64,000 bases of DNA from NCBI GenBank assembly GCA_963920635.1, contig OY987308.1:22535096-22599095 (forward strand), read 5' to 3'. Under the pieces are notes generated by a model. It made no database searches. It was not told where the DNA came from and saw nothing but the letters and a program-made list of their open reading frames with translations. This document shows positions 1 through 12,372 of this stretch, piece by piece. Within the stretch, counting starts at the first letter, position 1. The number at the start of each line of letters is the position of its first letter. Position numbers and translations under genes: made by a program. The stretch comes from Pseudeuparius sepicola. Its lineage: Eukaryota > Arthropoda > Insecta > Coleoptera > Anthribidae.

Positions 1-959
1 TGGAGATCTTTTATATCATATATCATATCTTTTATATCATGTCATGACACTGCGTGGTGTTGTGTTGTACGTCCAGTTTTTTTTTACAGAAACTATGAAA
101 GCAATATGCATGCATGTTTCTCGACAATTAGATAATGTTTTATTGGTATTTTTCGGGCATATTTCTCGCTAAATCAAGACCTGTTCTTTCAATTCGCACA
201 AAAGAATAAAAAAATCACGCGATCTGTAGATCGATCAACCTGGCATTTCTTTCCCTTATTTACCGGGGATATTTACATTCGGTACAACACAATGAAACAT
301 AATAAGGGGGGAATTCGTTCGATGGGTTCTGTTTTTACAAGACCTATTATTATAGCTTTTATCTTAATTAGACTTAATTTCGCTTATCAATCTATTGTTT
401 TCACTCTCAGGCATAAAAAAGTTGATATTCGTCGTCGTAATATATCATTGTCTCAGAGTTAATTGGCCTGAACATTTTTTATGATGCCAGCATCGGAGTT
501 TTAGAAGAATTCGGTAAAGAATGTTGGAGCGCGGACGTTTATTTGGAAGATAAAATTTTTGATAAATTTCGGGAGGCCAATTTTACGGTTTAGAAATGGT
601 TCGACGAGGCATCGTTTTGCCTTTTATGTAGATTTCTCCAAGATATTTTGTTCCATATGCTCGAGACAGGTTAGAAACTTGCAGCAACCGAAATAGATTC
701 GAGAGAAAGCAGTGGGTATACGCCATGCCAGGTACCTCAACGAAAACTGTAAGTAAATGTTTTGCCAGGGAAATATAATTATACGGTCTCAATGCTGAAT
801 AGAAATATCTACACTTGCCTACTGCCTCTAGGCTTGCACACCAGCCCTATTTATGATTCCAATACACGCTTATGTTATTACAAGCTTTTATTTAACTTGC
901 CCTGTTAGTATATTGCAAGCTGAATAATTAGAACCACTTCCTGACATCCGATTGAGCTG
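1..959. other. AT-rich DNA, nothing recognised
   Basis: No open frame with protein character on either strand and no repeat partner seen in the window. Presumably part of an upstream GPCR intron. Confidence 0.4.
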
Positions 960-1760
960 AAATTTTGCATACACCTTTAGTTCCGGTGACAATACAACAT
1001 GCAATATTCAATATTGTAATACTTTCAAACTGGCCGCCGCCCCAAGATGGCGGATGATGTATTTTTTGGCAACCCCCTTAATATGGGGCTTGAAGAGTAG
1101 AAAACGGTAAAGTTAGTGACTTCACACTAAATTCAATATGGCCGCCGCTCCAAGATGGCGGATTGCCTATTTGATAACCAACATGGGTATCAAATGAAAG
1201 GGCTCGACGGGTAGAAAACAATAAGGTGAATGACTTCATACGAAATCCAATATGGCGGCCGCCCCAAGATGGCGGACTAAATTTCTTTACCACCCTCCTG
1301 ATATGGGAATCAAATACGTACTAAAAAGCACAAAAGAAAATTGAAAATAAAAAAAAACCTTTTTAAAAACAAGCTTTTATTTAAGCCATGTACTAAATCG
1401 AATAAAATAAGTTTAGGTTTTCGTTAAGATAATTAAATTCCAAGCTGCGAGAAGTTTTTGCAAATTGAAAAGCTTGTCGAGCGAATTGTATAAAGAAAAA
1501 ATGCGTAGGTACTTTGGCAAATAGGTAGTTGCTTATCAACCAATCACTGTCGAATAAAATTAATTGGTACTTCATCAACATTTCGCGCGACAAGCTTTTC
1601 AATTTGCAAAAACTTGTCGCAATTTGGATTTGAATTATCTTAACGAAAAACTGAACGTATTTTATTCGTTTCAGTACATGGCTTAATTAAAAGCTTGTTC
1701 TTAAAAAGGTTTTTTTTCAATTTTTTTCGTTTAGACTTATATTAAAATTATAAGCGCCAT
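960..1760 (-). repeat. Repeat family with CCAAGATGGCGG motifs and a palindrome, copy 1
   Basis: Positions 1025-1275 hold three loose 110-bp tandem units, each with a CCAAGATGGCGG-type motif. Positions 1360-1710 form a palindrome (AAGCTTGTCGAGCGA and CGCGACAAGCTTTTC arms). The whole unit recurs inverted at 16920-17590. Confidence 0.8.
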
Positions 1761-2766
1761 ATTATGCATATTGCTATCCCCTAAATTCCGCAAATCTTTT
1801 CAAAACTGATTTCAATATATTTGCACAAAATCAATGCCCCCGTAATTTTATTTATGACTTCCGCTTATAAAGAAGTATAAATTCTGCTTTCAAAATGACT
1901 CCCAAATAGCGGCGGCAGAACGAGCTGAAGTTATGTCCTCACCCACCACCATTGTTCCATTTTAACGACGGAATTATGAAAATTTACGCTGCTGCCTGAA
2001 TTTGTCGTTTTTGGAAGAGGTACATTTCTCGCAATAATCCACGAAAGAGTATAATATATTTTATAACTATTGTACTAATTCACTTTGTAATGGAGAAGCA
2101 TGTAATGGAGAAACAAAAGTACATATTTTCCACTTTGAGAACAATAATTCTACGAATATCTAAAGTCTATCCAAGTTACGTGGCTGTGGATCAAAACATT
2201 GGCCACCACGTGACCTATTCTCTTATTGGTCTGGCCGTCATAAAATGTCAAGTGTTTACGCGGCGAGCGAATGCAGGGCCGGCTCTTCCCTCAGTCGAGT
2301 TTCCTGCATATTTTAGATCGGATCGCGAGCAGTATATTCTGTAAATTTATTTTGCTACTTAATTTAAGGAAATATATAAAGATCCACGAAAGGTAAAAAC
2401 ACAATTTTTAGAACTTCTAAAAGAATCAGTTCAGAATTACAAGCCACTGGGAATCTCATATTAGTCAGACCCTGGTAATCGATCGCAATGCAGTCATGTG
2501 ACTTTGTTTATATCTACTGCCGCTATAACTTGGATAGACTTTGGATATTATTTAATGTATTGCAATCTTTGAGCTGTAATTAATGCAATTGCATTCAAAA
2601 ATGTTGTCACATAAATACTTTTTTATTACGAATGTGTTCCGTGTATTGACTCCTCTGTAGCAAAATGGTGTCAGTTTTTGCTGCACACGCTGGAGACGAT
2701 ATCCTTCATCTCTTATTTATTATTATATTAAAAAGATGATAAAATTTCAAGTCCCCGATAGATTTT
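1761..2766. other. AT-rich DNA, nothing recognised
   Basis: The frame at 2090-2344 has no recognisable motif and normal intron-like composition. Confidence 0.4.
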
Positions 2767-3910
2767 TACAAAAAGAAAGTTAGCGGCTTTGGCTTTATGG
2801 GACTATAAATTTCGTCAACTGGTAATATCATACCAACATCCAAGTTCTAATGGAGAGTATTTATTAACACATACCATAAGAAACCGAAAAATGTTACGCA
2901 CAACCGAAAATAAATCATTCTAAACAATTAAATTCGTAGTAATAAACATAATTAACTTAATGAAATTCAACAATTATTAAAGGTGGCTTTATGCAGCACT
3001 CATTATCACTTCTCTATCACTCCATTATCAATTTATAGAGCAGATTGCAGTAGATTACAAAGATAAAAGTGGGTTATCTTCTAGCGAGATAGTAATGAAA
3101 TTTTAAGGAAATGAAAACTGGATAAAAAGCTCGTGCAACAAGCAACATTATGAACATTTATCTTTTTATTAATGATAATGATGCGGCAGTGAAGTGATAA
3201 TACGTAGAAATAAACGTAATAAGCTCAATGAAAATAAAAAACACTTACACGCAAATTGCTTTAGCGATTAAGTACTTAGAAATAAATATAATATAATGAA
3301 TGAAAATAAGAAATATCACTTACTCGCTAATTTCTTTAGTTTTCTCTCAGCCTTTTGCTCCATTATTCTATCATTTTGAATCTTTCGATAAGTATCAAGA
3401 TATATGTTTGTCAGTGTAGCCAAACATTTTACAATTAACTGATGATAGGATACATCGCAAGAACAATTATTTCCTTCTGTTAACAACGACATATTTTGCA
3501 GAATTTTGAGACAAATTTCCAGTAGTTTAACAAATCTGTAATTACGTATTGCCCCTGGTTTTTTTTTCAATTAAATGATGATATACGGCCTGAATACCTG
3601 AATTGCGCTAAACACTATATAAGAAAGGATAACTGAATATGAGGATTTGAAGCTGTATATGCACGAAGACCGTGCCGTAAATCCGCGTGCCTCGGTGCGC
3701 CTCGACTGAGAACTGAGAGCGTTTGGCACGCCTTCTATCCCGTGTACCTCGTCAAGGCAGTCATAACCTAATAAGGGGAAACAGCTGTCGTAGTCTACCT
3801 TCTCGAACGATTCAAATATAAAAACACAGGCACATCCATTAGGATGTTGGTATGATATTACCAGTTGCCGAAATTTATAGTCCCATAAAGCCGATAACTT
3901 TCTTTTTGTA
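2767..3910. mobile_element. TIR element, ends TACAAAAAGAAAGTTA
   Basis: The left 70 bp (ACAAAAAGAAAGTTAGCGGC ... CAACTGGTAATATCATACCA) recur inverted at about 3840-3910, with TA at the outer edges. The interior near 3600-3740 holds a segment also present, inverted, at 8060-8230. No transposase recognised. Confidence 0.8.
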
Positions 3911-4149
3911 TTATTATATTGTTTGTGAAGTTATCGTGTTATTTGTGTAGTATAGGTAAATTATCATGGACAAGTAGCCTGTTGTTCATATTATGATAAT
4001 AATATATTATATCAAAAACAAGAGCAGCGATGTTTTCTTTTTTAAAGTCCTAATCTAATCTACAAGGACGTCTTTATATTTATGTACCAAAAAGTTAGCC
4101 CCAATTAGCTTTGGAATGAAAAAGACGTTCGTTTTGTAAAACAAGACCT

Positions 4150-4550
4150 AGTCATAGGCGACGCGCGGTCTTTAATAATATTATACAAATTTTATTTAAA
4201 TTCTCTAAAAAAGAATAAAAAACTTTGAAATAATTCAAACCAAACCAATAATTTCGTTAACACACAAAACAACACCACGCAAAAATCTATACACAAAACC
4301 AAAATCCCTAAAATAAAGCGCAATCCTTATTTCCGCGCACGGCACTGGTTATACTGGCCTTACTGGCCCACGTCCACATCTGCTCCGTGCATCTCCGAAA
4401 CGCCGACCAATCAAATCGCCGCGCTCGCTTTCCTATTGGCTGCCTCCTTGACTAGGTCGACGTCGAGCTCATAAAAACCTTTGAACTTATACGGGTGATT
4501 TCTGCCAATAAGTCTGGTATTTTTACCAGTAGCAGAGCGTGGTAAATGCT
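4150..4550. repeat. Repeat shared with 13133-13391 and 10880-11001
   Basis: The first part (AATAATTCAAACCAAACCAA, then GCACTGGTTATACTGGCC and GCCGACCAATCAAATCG) recurs directly at 13133-13391. The last part (CTTGACTAGGTCGACGTCGA ... GGTATTTTTACCAG) recurs inverted at 10880-11001. The GC-rich middle has CCAAT and ATTGG boxes, which could be promoter parts of a larger element. Confidence 0.75.
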
Positions 4551-5065
4551 GTGAAATAGATCGCGCCCCTTATATCGCTGTGTTCCAAGTGAGCTCATTT
4601 ATACTTTATTTAAAAAATTGACGAAAACAATTACGAAGCATTTCCTCGCCCCACCTTTCCTCGCCGGTTTCCATAAAAAAAGTAACGCCCTCCGACCAAA
4701 CTTACTTAAGGAACACTCCCGAACTCGCCAAGAATACAGAAGAGGGGAGGCATTATAGAATTATGTGGATCTTCTGGAGCAGAATTAAATCCGATGGGTC
4801 TTGCTTATCCATCAGGGCCTGGAACTGATGCGATTTATCTTCGCCAGCTATCGGAACCCGAGCCGAATTTAAATGGTAAAGAAATAACAACGCCAATCGA
4901 GTCCTGACGGGATTACGCCTGATGCCAGGAATATAGGCTGAATGATTTTATAGGATGAGGTGACGGGTGTATATTTTTAGAATATACAAGAGACGAACAG
5001 TATGTGGACAAAAAGTAAACGCTATAAAAGCTCGAAGATAAGCAACACACATTATTATTTAGATC

Positions 5066-6072
5066 CAGGGACTCTTTAAAATAAGGGGACCCAGCATGTC
5101 ACAGTCTATCACATAGGAAAAGTGAAGCCTTGAGGATAAGTTTGTTTTCTGTTGACTCCAAGAAGACCACAAGGGGGCTGACACAAGGTTATGTTATATG
5201 TCAGTGTCCAACTGCCATCAGGTTTTATGTGACATGCCAGTGTCATAGATTCTAAAGGAGGCAAAATATTTCTAACTTCCAGATACTCAGATGTGTCAAT
5301 TAAAGATAATGCGGCCGCCTGTAGTAGTCCCAATAATTGCAACCAAATTTTTCCTGTATCACCTTCAGTAATCCTACAGTTCCCATTACATGGGCATTAC
5401 GTATAAGTAGGTAGTTCAAAACAAATCGTATTTCGAAAATTTTAAATTATTAAGCAGGCTTCAGTCAGGTCTTTTTTTAAAGAGTTTTTATCTACGACTA
5501 CAAGTTTATTTTACGTTTGTGAGGTACGTTGGGAGAGAAATAAATTTACAAAAATTTTATAATGAACACCGAAAAAAAACTACATCATTAGAAGTACTAG
5601 ACCTAATCTTATTAGTCCATCCCGAAATCTGTGAAAGTTCTTTGGGTAGATACATTCAACAAGGGAGTAAAGTTCAAGTATACATATTACAAATGGATTG
5701 AGGAACCTGGTAACAAGGTGGAATAGCGACAAATTCTTAAATAAGCAAAATCGGCACTACTGACTTACCATACTTATTACTTAAATTCGTGGAAATAATT
5801 GCTGGAAATCGATTTCAACTAAAAAATAAATTTCTTTCATTTGAGAGTTGCCACATTCTGCACTTGTATACACAAAATTGTCAAGTCTAATTTTTAGAAA
5901 TCATGGAAACCATCATTAATTTTTACTAAGAATCAAAGTAGGTACCTGTTATATTCATAGATTCTCCAATAAAATGGCATACTTGGCATCACTGAGACCA
6001 TTAGAATGAGGAAAGAATAGGCCTCACTTTGGAAAGTATAATGCTAGGTCCCCTTACTTTAAAGAGTCCCTG
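5066..6072. mobile_element. hAT-type MITE, copy A (long form)
   Basis: Terminal inverted repeats begin CAGGGACTCTTTAAA, and a perfect 8-bp target duplication TTTAGATC flanks the element (5058-5065 and 6073-6080). An 8-bp duplication and CAG termini are hallmarks of the hAT superfamily. The copy is about 480 bp longer than the other two, owing to extra sequence between about 5350 and 5800. No transposase reading frame is present. Confidence 0.9.
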
Positions 6073-6589
6073 TTTAGATCTATCTTCTAAAAAAATGTAA
6101 GTATGAAAATTTTCAGTTTCGACTGTCCCAGTTATATGTAGTCTAAAAATATTGCAATAAATCCAAAACATTATTTTAATTGTAAAAGTGTATAATGAAT
6201 TTATTGTTTCCCCTGCCAAGTAAATTAGAACAAATTGTATAATTTCCGCTTATTCGTATACTCGTTTTAAATCGCAATTATGCAACTCTAGAAATTGTGC
6301 TTTTAAAACAAGTCGGCTAGCAGATTTTTAGTGAGGTCTGCGAATCTACACAAAACACCTATTTAATTTCGGGACTCCAAGAAAGCTGTTACTTCGTTAG
6401 AACAACCGCAGGAAGCTTTGACTTGAATAAATCAGAGGGAATGGGACAAATTGGGTTTGTTGCTATAAATTAATTAAAAGTATACCAGCCAACGAAAATA
6501 TAGGGTGTCAAAGATACATAAAATATCTAGGTACAACCTGTACAGAATGGATCAGTTAACTGAAGGGTTGTGGTTTTTCTAACCAATGC

Positions 6590-6672
6590 TCGGCCTTGCA
6601 GGCCTCGGCAACTAAATTCCACATTCGTTCGTTATGAAAAGTTGAACCTCAGTGCTTTGGTACACAAATATC
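6590..6672 (+). repeat. 3' tail fragment of the 5S-like SINE family
   Basis: GCCTCGGCAACTAAATTCCA followed by GAAAAGTTGAACCTCAGTGC matches the tail of the copies at 8.7, 10.1 and 24.8 kb. The 5S-like head is absent. Confidence 0.65.
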
Positions 6673-7043
6673 TATTACAGTATAAGGCAACACACCAGGC
6701 ACTTATATTTTAACAGCCCCCGTTCATTCTGCATATGCCATCTACTCGCCTGACTCAATTAGGAGTCCTTCGTTCAAAAGGAGACTGAGTCCAAGTAACC
6801 GTGAAGGAAACGAGACTGGACATGTACAGCAAAACAGATTAAACTTGTCTGAACCGTTTACGAGTTTCGTAAAAGGATTTGGGACGGCTTTGGAGTGCCC
6901 TTTGCGTTTATAGTCTGATTTATTTTTGGCCTATATCAGTCAACAAATATATTAAACATTCATTCATGTTAATTACACACAATGGTACAGAGATATTCAC
7001 GTATTATTAACTTTGTTAACTAACAAAATTAAGGGGGATTGCC

Positions 7044-7074
7044 ATGTTGTTGTTGTTGTTGTTGTTGTTGTTAA
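7044..7074. repeat. (GTT)n microsatellite
   Basis: About nine GTT repeats. Confidence 0.95.
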
Positions 7075-8049
7075 CTTTACTGAAGCTATTTCTCAGGACA
7101 GGAAAATTTTACACGTAGGTAAATACTCTCTGCTTCTCCGAACTGATCAAACTTTCAAACAGCTACTCTGAAGCGAGCGTGAAAAAAAATATTAAACCTG
7201 TTTGCTTATACAAAGTAGTTAGATCCGTGTCAAAGGCGTGGGGAAATCCTTTGTTTATCTTTATTTCACTATATAGCGCTAACTTTATATGTGATTAATG
7301 GCACACATAGCCTACTACCAAGCCCTGTAAAGGCAGTGCAACTTCAAAGCTGCACCGATAGATCTAGTAGTATAAGATTTCAGTTGGTCGTGTTCCAAAG
7401 TTCAACAAACATCGGCGAAGGGAATGAAAGGTCAATAAATTGCCTTATATAACAGAGAGTTAAAAAGAAAAGTAATCTGCAAAAGGGAAATTAGTTAAGC
7501 TGTGAGCGGGTTTTCCTAAAGTTCTTCTTAATTCTTGTTTAATTGTTCGCGTTAAAATCTCCATTATAACGAAAGAGTTTTGAGGGCGAATTTTCGTTGA
7601 ATTTTTTAACGGGACTATTAGAAATATAAAGTTTAATTATCCTTTTTTGCTTTCTGGGGTATATATTATATCCACATTTTTTTCTACAAAACAAATAATT
7701 TGAGAAGTTTGTAGAGAAATTTCTGCAGCGAACCACCAATTTTCGGCAGACACAACCAACAAGTGCGAGAATTCGTTACAAAGAAAAATCCCCGAGCGAG
7801 AGACATAAAGACTTGCGGAATGCACCCTACTGTGAAACTGTCCAAGTGAAAACTTTAAAACTGTTTCGCAGAGTATAGCCGTGGTGGAAATAATAGATAG
7901 ACTTGTTGTCTAACCGGGAACGTATTTTCCGGAAAACTGTTAGTTGCTTCAAACGGTCAGCTGATGATTTATTTTGTATTAAATTCAGGTAAGACCATAA
8001 TCTACATATTGGCTGTTGCGGCAGTGTCATATCCAACCAAAGATAGGAC

Positions 8050-8250
8050 GGACCATATCCCTCAGATCCGCGCTCTCAGTTCTCAGTCGAGGCGCACCGA
8101 GGCACGCGGCTTTACGGCACGGTCTTCGTGCATATACAGCTACATATCCTCATATTCAGTTGTCCTTTCTTATATAGTGTTTATCGGAATTCAGGTATTC
8201 AGTCCGTATATCATCATTTAATTGAAAAAAAAAAACAGGGGCAATACCGG
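8050..8250 (-). repeat. Fragment of the 2767-3910 element, inverted
   Basis: The sequence from TCTCAGTTCTCAGTCGAGGC through CATATACAGC to the (A)n and GGGGCAATAC segment is the reverse complement of about 3545-3730. Only the right interior is present, so it is a truncated copy. Confidence 0.75.
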
Positions 8251-8729
8251 TAAAATATTGTGGAAATAACTCATCATAGATTCCCAGTTTTATTATACGC
8301 CAGTGGGCGTTACATGTTATACTTATATGTAATAGTCGAATTAATATTTAAAACGGCAACTTGATTCTTCATATTTAATTGCGAATTGCGAAACCGTCTC
8401 GCTTCCGCCATGATCGCGAATAAAGGTGGAGGGGTGATGGGGGGGGGGGGGAGGGGCGTGGAATTCCGCCCACATAATTACATTGGTGGGGCTACGGCGA
8501 AGGATTATATCATTAATTGTGAGGGGTTAAATTAATTTCGATTAAATTGGGTGGTGAGGCTGCTGGATAATCCATAATCTCTGCTTCTTCCCACGCCTTA
8601 AAAAGTTTATGTTTGAACGGATTCGAAAGGAAGGAGGACGCACAAACAAAGGCTTATTCATAATACTTATTATATATTTGGAAACAATTTTTTAACATGT
8701 TTTTTTTTGGGAAATTGTTACTTACAGCA
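8251..8729. other. No gene seen; a run of 12 G near 8440
   Basis: Short low-complexity G-rich stretch, otherwise plain sequence. Confidence 0.4.
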
Positions 8730-9092
8730 GCGCAATCTTTCAGTATAAATATTTTAGCAGGTTTGAATATCAATCTATTTTTCATGGAGGCTGCACAACA
8801 GGCAGCAGTTTGGAGTTTCTGTTGGGATGCGCCGTGCCTCGTCATACTTGACCTAGGTAGAGCGATCGTCAATGTCAAGCAACGCCGCGCGCCGTCGGTT
8901 CGTGGACGGGTGATCCCTTTTATTTTTTTGCCTAATAAAACATTTTTTCCGATTTCAATAAATACATAGGTAATATGTACCTCCGCACTGAAGTTCTTTT
9001 TATGGCTCATGTGGTTTATTTGCCTCGGCCAGAGGCCCCGGCAACTAAATTCCACATGAGTCATAAAAAGTTGAACTTCAGTGCCTTGGTAC
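8730..9092 (+). repeat. SINE-like repeat with 5S-rRNA-like region, copy 1
   Basis: From about 8827 the sequence can be laid base by base along a 5S rRNA gene (GATCGTCAATGTCAAGCAAC, then GTGGACGGGTGATCCC), including places equal to the 5S box A and box C promoter parts. The 3' part is an inverted pair (CACTGAAGTTC ... GAACTTCAGTGCC) around CTCGGCCAGAGGCC. The open frames here are accidental. Confidence 0.7.
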
Positions 9093-10124
9093 CTAAATAA
9101 TTATTCTTTGATTTTTTTCTTTGAATATTAAAAAATAAAAATTTGTAATAAAATTAAATTGAAAATTTAAATTTGATGACAACAGAAAGAAATGAAATAT
9201 CTATACTATATTTTCCAAAAAATTTTCACAATTTTCTTTTCTCTAATTCACTTTTGTTATTTAAAATTGAATTGACCGTTATTTTGGCTTCAAAACATAA
9301 ATTTTCACATAATCTGTAGATCATTTAAAATGTATACACATGCGGTTTTTCTACTTTTACCATAAAACGGTTGGGAAAATCTAAATCTTTCATAGGAGCA
9401 ATTTTATAGGAAATTTAATTCTGAACTACTTTTACGAGAAACTTTTTTCGAAAAATGGATCTTCTTATCTTAAAATCATAAATATTATATATCTTTATCT
9501 CAAAACGCTGTTATGTTGCTGGTAGTTGTGTGTGAGACTTGTTTTCTGAATTAAAAACCTACACTTTTCTATAAAAAAAATCTCAGAGTAAAAAAGTTCA
9601 GTTATTCTGTCTTTTTATATCTATCTACTGGACTATAGCTATTCTAAAAATTACTACTGAACACAATGCTTCAAAGTCTGTTGAAAAAATTTAATTTACA
9701 TGCAAAATCTACCACCGACTGATATTAACAGATCAGTCCAGGCGCTTCATGAATTAATGTCTGTTAATCATTAAATAATTTTAAAATCTCTCCAATTCGG
9801 AGTTATATAGGGTGTACCAATGTGTGGTATTTTACGTGGGGATCTATGCATTTTTTTATTCATTTTGATTCCTTCAAGGTCGTCCGTTTCAAAGGGCGCG
9901 CCCCCCCCCCCATTCGGCCCGTAAATATTTACGCTGGCCTACCCCCCAGGACCCCCCCATAGCCCCCATCGATTTCCATGCGAGGCCGTCGACGCGACAC
10001 CGCCGATAACGGCGCTAATTGATTCTTCCATTATCGCCGAAGGATGCGCACCTAATTGAGGGTGGCTGTGTCGATGGGACTCCCCTCCCCCCCCCCAGGG
10101 AGGGGAGTCCAATCCCCTATAGCA
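9093..10124. other. No gene seen; C-runs and a GGACTCCCC hairpin at the right end
   Basis: C-runs lie near 9900 and 10085. GGGACTCCCCTCC and GGAGGGGAGTCC around 10077-10111 can pair across the second C-run. Confidence 0.45.
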
Positions 10125-10472
10125 GCGCAATACTTCAGTATAAATATTTTAGCAGGTTTGAATATCAATCTATTTTCCATGGCGGCTGCACAACAGGCAG
10201 CAGTTTGGAGTTTCTGTTGGGAAGCGCCGTGCCTCGTCATACTTGACCTGGGTAGAGCGATCGTCGAAGTCGAGCAACGTCGCGCGCAGTCGGTTCATGG
10301 ACGGGTGATCCCTTATAATTATTGTTTGCCTAATAAAACTTTTTTTCGATTTCAAAAAATATATAATATGTACTTCGGCACTGAAGTTCTTTTTGTGTGG
10401 TTTATTTGCCTCGGCCAGAGGCCTCGGCAACTAAATTCCACATGAGTCATAAAAAGTTGAGCTTCAGTGCCA
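10125..10472 (+). repeat. SINE-like repeat with 5S-rRNA-like region, copy 2
   Basis: Same family as the copy at 8.8 kb, including the upstream AGTATAAATATTTTAGCAGG segment. The 5S-like part is at about 10219-10312 (GAGCAACGTCGCGCG, then TGGACGGGTGATCCC). Confidence 0.7.
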
Positions 10473-10879
10473 TTTGTGCATAAATAACTGTTCTATAATA
10501 CAAATTTTCCCATCCTCAATATTGCACAAAATTTTAAAGCCCTAATTTTTTTCTGGGACATTATTTAATTTTTTTGAAATAGTTTGCCCAATTGGATCTT
10601 ATAGGTTTATTTAATATTTACCTTCAATTCTTCTCTTAAATCTACCTAATTGGATAGTAGAACTTTTTGTTTTTCGGGTTTCAAATTGTGTCAGTGACTA
10701 CTTTACAATTGTCATTAATGTAACTTAAATTTTGATTTATTTTCCCATCATTCAATTTTTTTTAGCTTCTCTAATGGCGGACGACGAATCGTCAGTAAAC
10801 AGTGACATACCTACTATTTTTTTGCTCCACAAGGACTAAAGTTATCACTTTACTCCCTCTTTTGATTAACTAAAGTGCG

Positions 10880-11001
10880 GCATTTACTCTCTTGCATTTA
10901 CTCAGCTACTGGTAAAAATACCAGACTTATCAGCAGAAATCATCCATATACAATTCAAAGGTTTTTATGTGGTCGACGTCGACCTAGTCAAGGAGGCACC
11001 C
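10880..11001 (-). repeat. Fragment of the 4150-4550 repeat, inverted
   Basis: GGTAAAAATACCAG and GTCGACGTCGACCTAGTCAA are the reverse complement of the right end of the 4.15-kb copy. Confidence 0.75.
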
Positions 11002-11245
11002 AATTTTAGGTTATGGTTCAAGCTATCTAAAAATATTCTTTTTGTGCCTTTATCGTAAAGGGTGTAAAAAAATTGACATTATTGTGCTACAGTTAGTCCA
11101 TCCCTGGCGAACCAAAATTGTTTTCATGGGCCCTTTTTAAGGAGTCCTATCTATTCTCCATCGTATTACAAAATAATTAAATTATACAATAGTATATTTC
11201 ATTACGAGTCTGGAAATAAAGAGTTTTCCGTACGCGCGTGACAAA

Positions 11246-11720
11246 TTTTTATTATACTTCTTCGAAAACGGAAACTTGAAACATTTTATCGGCATAATAT
11301 AATAAATTTAATTGACAAAAAATAAACAATGCAGACAATATAATTAGTCTTTGGTATGTGTGATGCGTTTTCATGGTTACTCTCAAATTATTTCAAAGAT
11401 GCTTTGTTGTAAATTAGTTATTGTCAGATAAGGTGAATAAAACGTCAAAAATATTACAGAAATGTATCTAAATATTGAAACACTTACGAATTAAAATACA
11501 AAATAGGTACATGTTAAATATCAGAGAGCATATAGAGTTTCTTAAATTTAGTTTACTTTGCTGTATATTTATATTTTAAAGACATATAATTCGGTATTTT
11601 TATTCAGCACACGGAAAGTTTTTCCGTGCGCTGTTTCCGTGCGCTAGCCCGAAAAACCCCATCTTTCATTATTGCTAAAACAGATGAAAATAAGGTGTTT
11701 TCAAAGAAGTATAATAAAAA
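11246..11720. mobile_element. TIR repeat, ends TTTTTATTATACTTCTT, copy 1
   Basis: The left end TTTTTATTATACTTCTTCGA and right end GAAGTATAATAAAAA are inverted. The right part carries repeated CGCACGGAAAG and CCGTGCGC motifs. The same unit occurs at 14669 and 60176. No coding potential. Confidence 0.75.
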
Positions 11721-11974
11721 GTATTTTTCCTGCTCCCTCCCCCGTAAGTTCACTTTACATACTCGCCAACAGGCCCGAAAGAGAAAGTCAAATGTTCGAG
11801 GTGCCCTGTTATTTTGGTTGCTAGCTGCGAAAGTGGTTGCTAGGTACAAAAAGTATTGCTTAGCAACCCTTACGCAGCAAGGACCTTAAAACCATTAGTA
11901 AAATATATGTAGCAACGCGAATCATGCGTCAATTTTAATAGGTTTTACAAATTGGTTTTAATTCATAAAGAACA

Positions 11975-12372
11975 CGAATTATACCAAAGAAAAATTAATA
12001 ATTTAAGTTTTTCTCTGGCGTCAAATAAGAGCCGCATAACAGAACAAATTTGACAGGCACCGCGCTACCGGTGGGGTGAGAGTACGCGATTAGTAATTCG
12101 TAGATCCATGGTTCAAATCCCACACAAAGCTCAACATTTTTTATTTATTTTTTATTATCGCTGCATTCTGCCTCTTATATTTATCACTGATTATCATTTT
12201 TAGTAATTGAACAAAGGTTATTTTGAAGATCATTATTACTCACAATCTACTCCATATGTATTTAGAGCTTTATTCAAAGTACCTATAACTTGAAATTTTC
12301 GGTAGCAGGAAAAATGTAATACATTGCACGAAGCGTAAGCACTTACGCATCTGGCAATGTAAATAACTATTA
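11975..12372 (+). repeat. Repeat with tRNA-like segment, copy 1
   Basis: A tRNA-like stretch at about 12060-12131 contains TGGGGTGAGAGTACGCGATT and a B box GGTTCAAATCC (12110-12120). A similar repeat lies at 28175-28500 with like flanks on both sides. A folded tRNA with proper acceptor pairing is not visible, so it is a tRNA-derived repeat, not a tRNA gene. Confidence 0.6.

Larger units (their letters stand above)
6081..8049. other. No gene seen; SINE tail and (GTT)n only
   Basis: Several frames of 60-70 codons with no protein character on the minus strand. Confidence 0.4.

Noticed and set aside
8654..9064. 136-codon minus frame and 90-codon plus frame
   Set aside because: Both overlap the 5S-like SINE and recur in its other copies with frame changes.
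12060..12131. tRNA gene
   Set aside because: The B box is good, but acceptor and D-arm pairing are not visible and a similar repeat copy exists at 28.2 kb.
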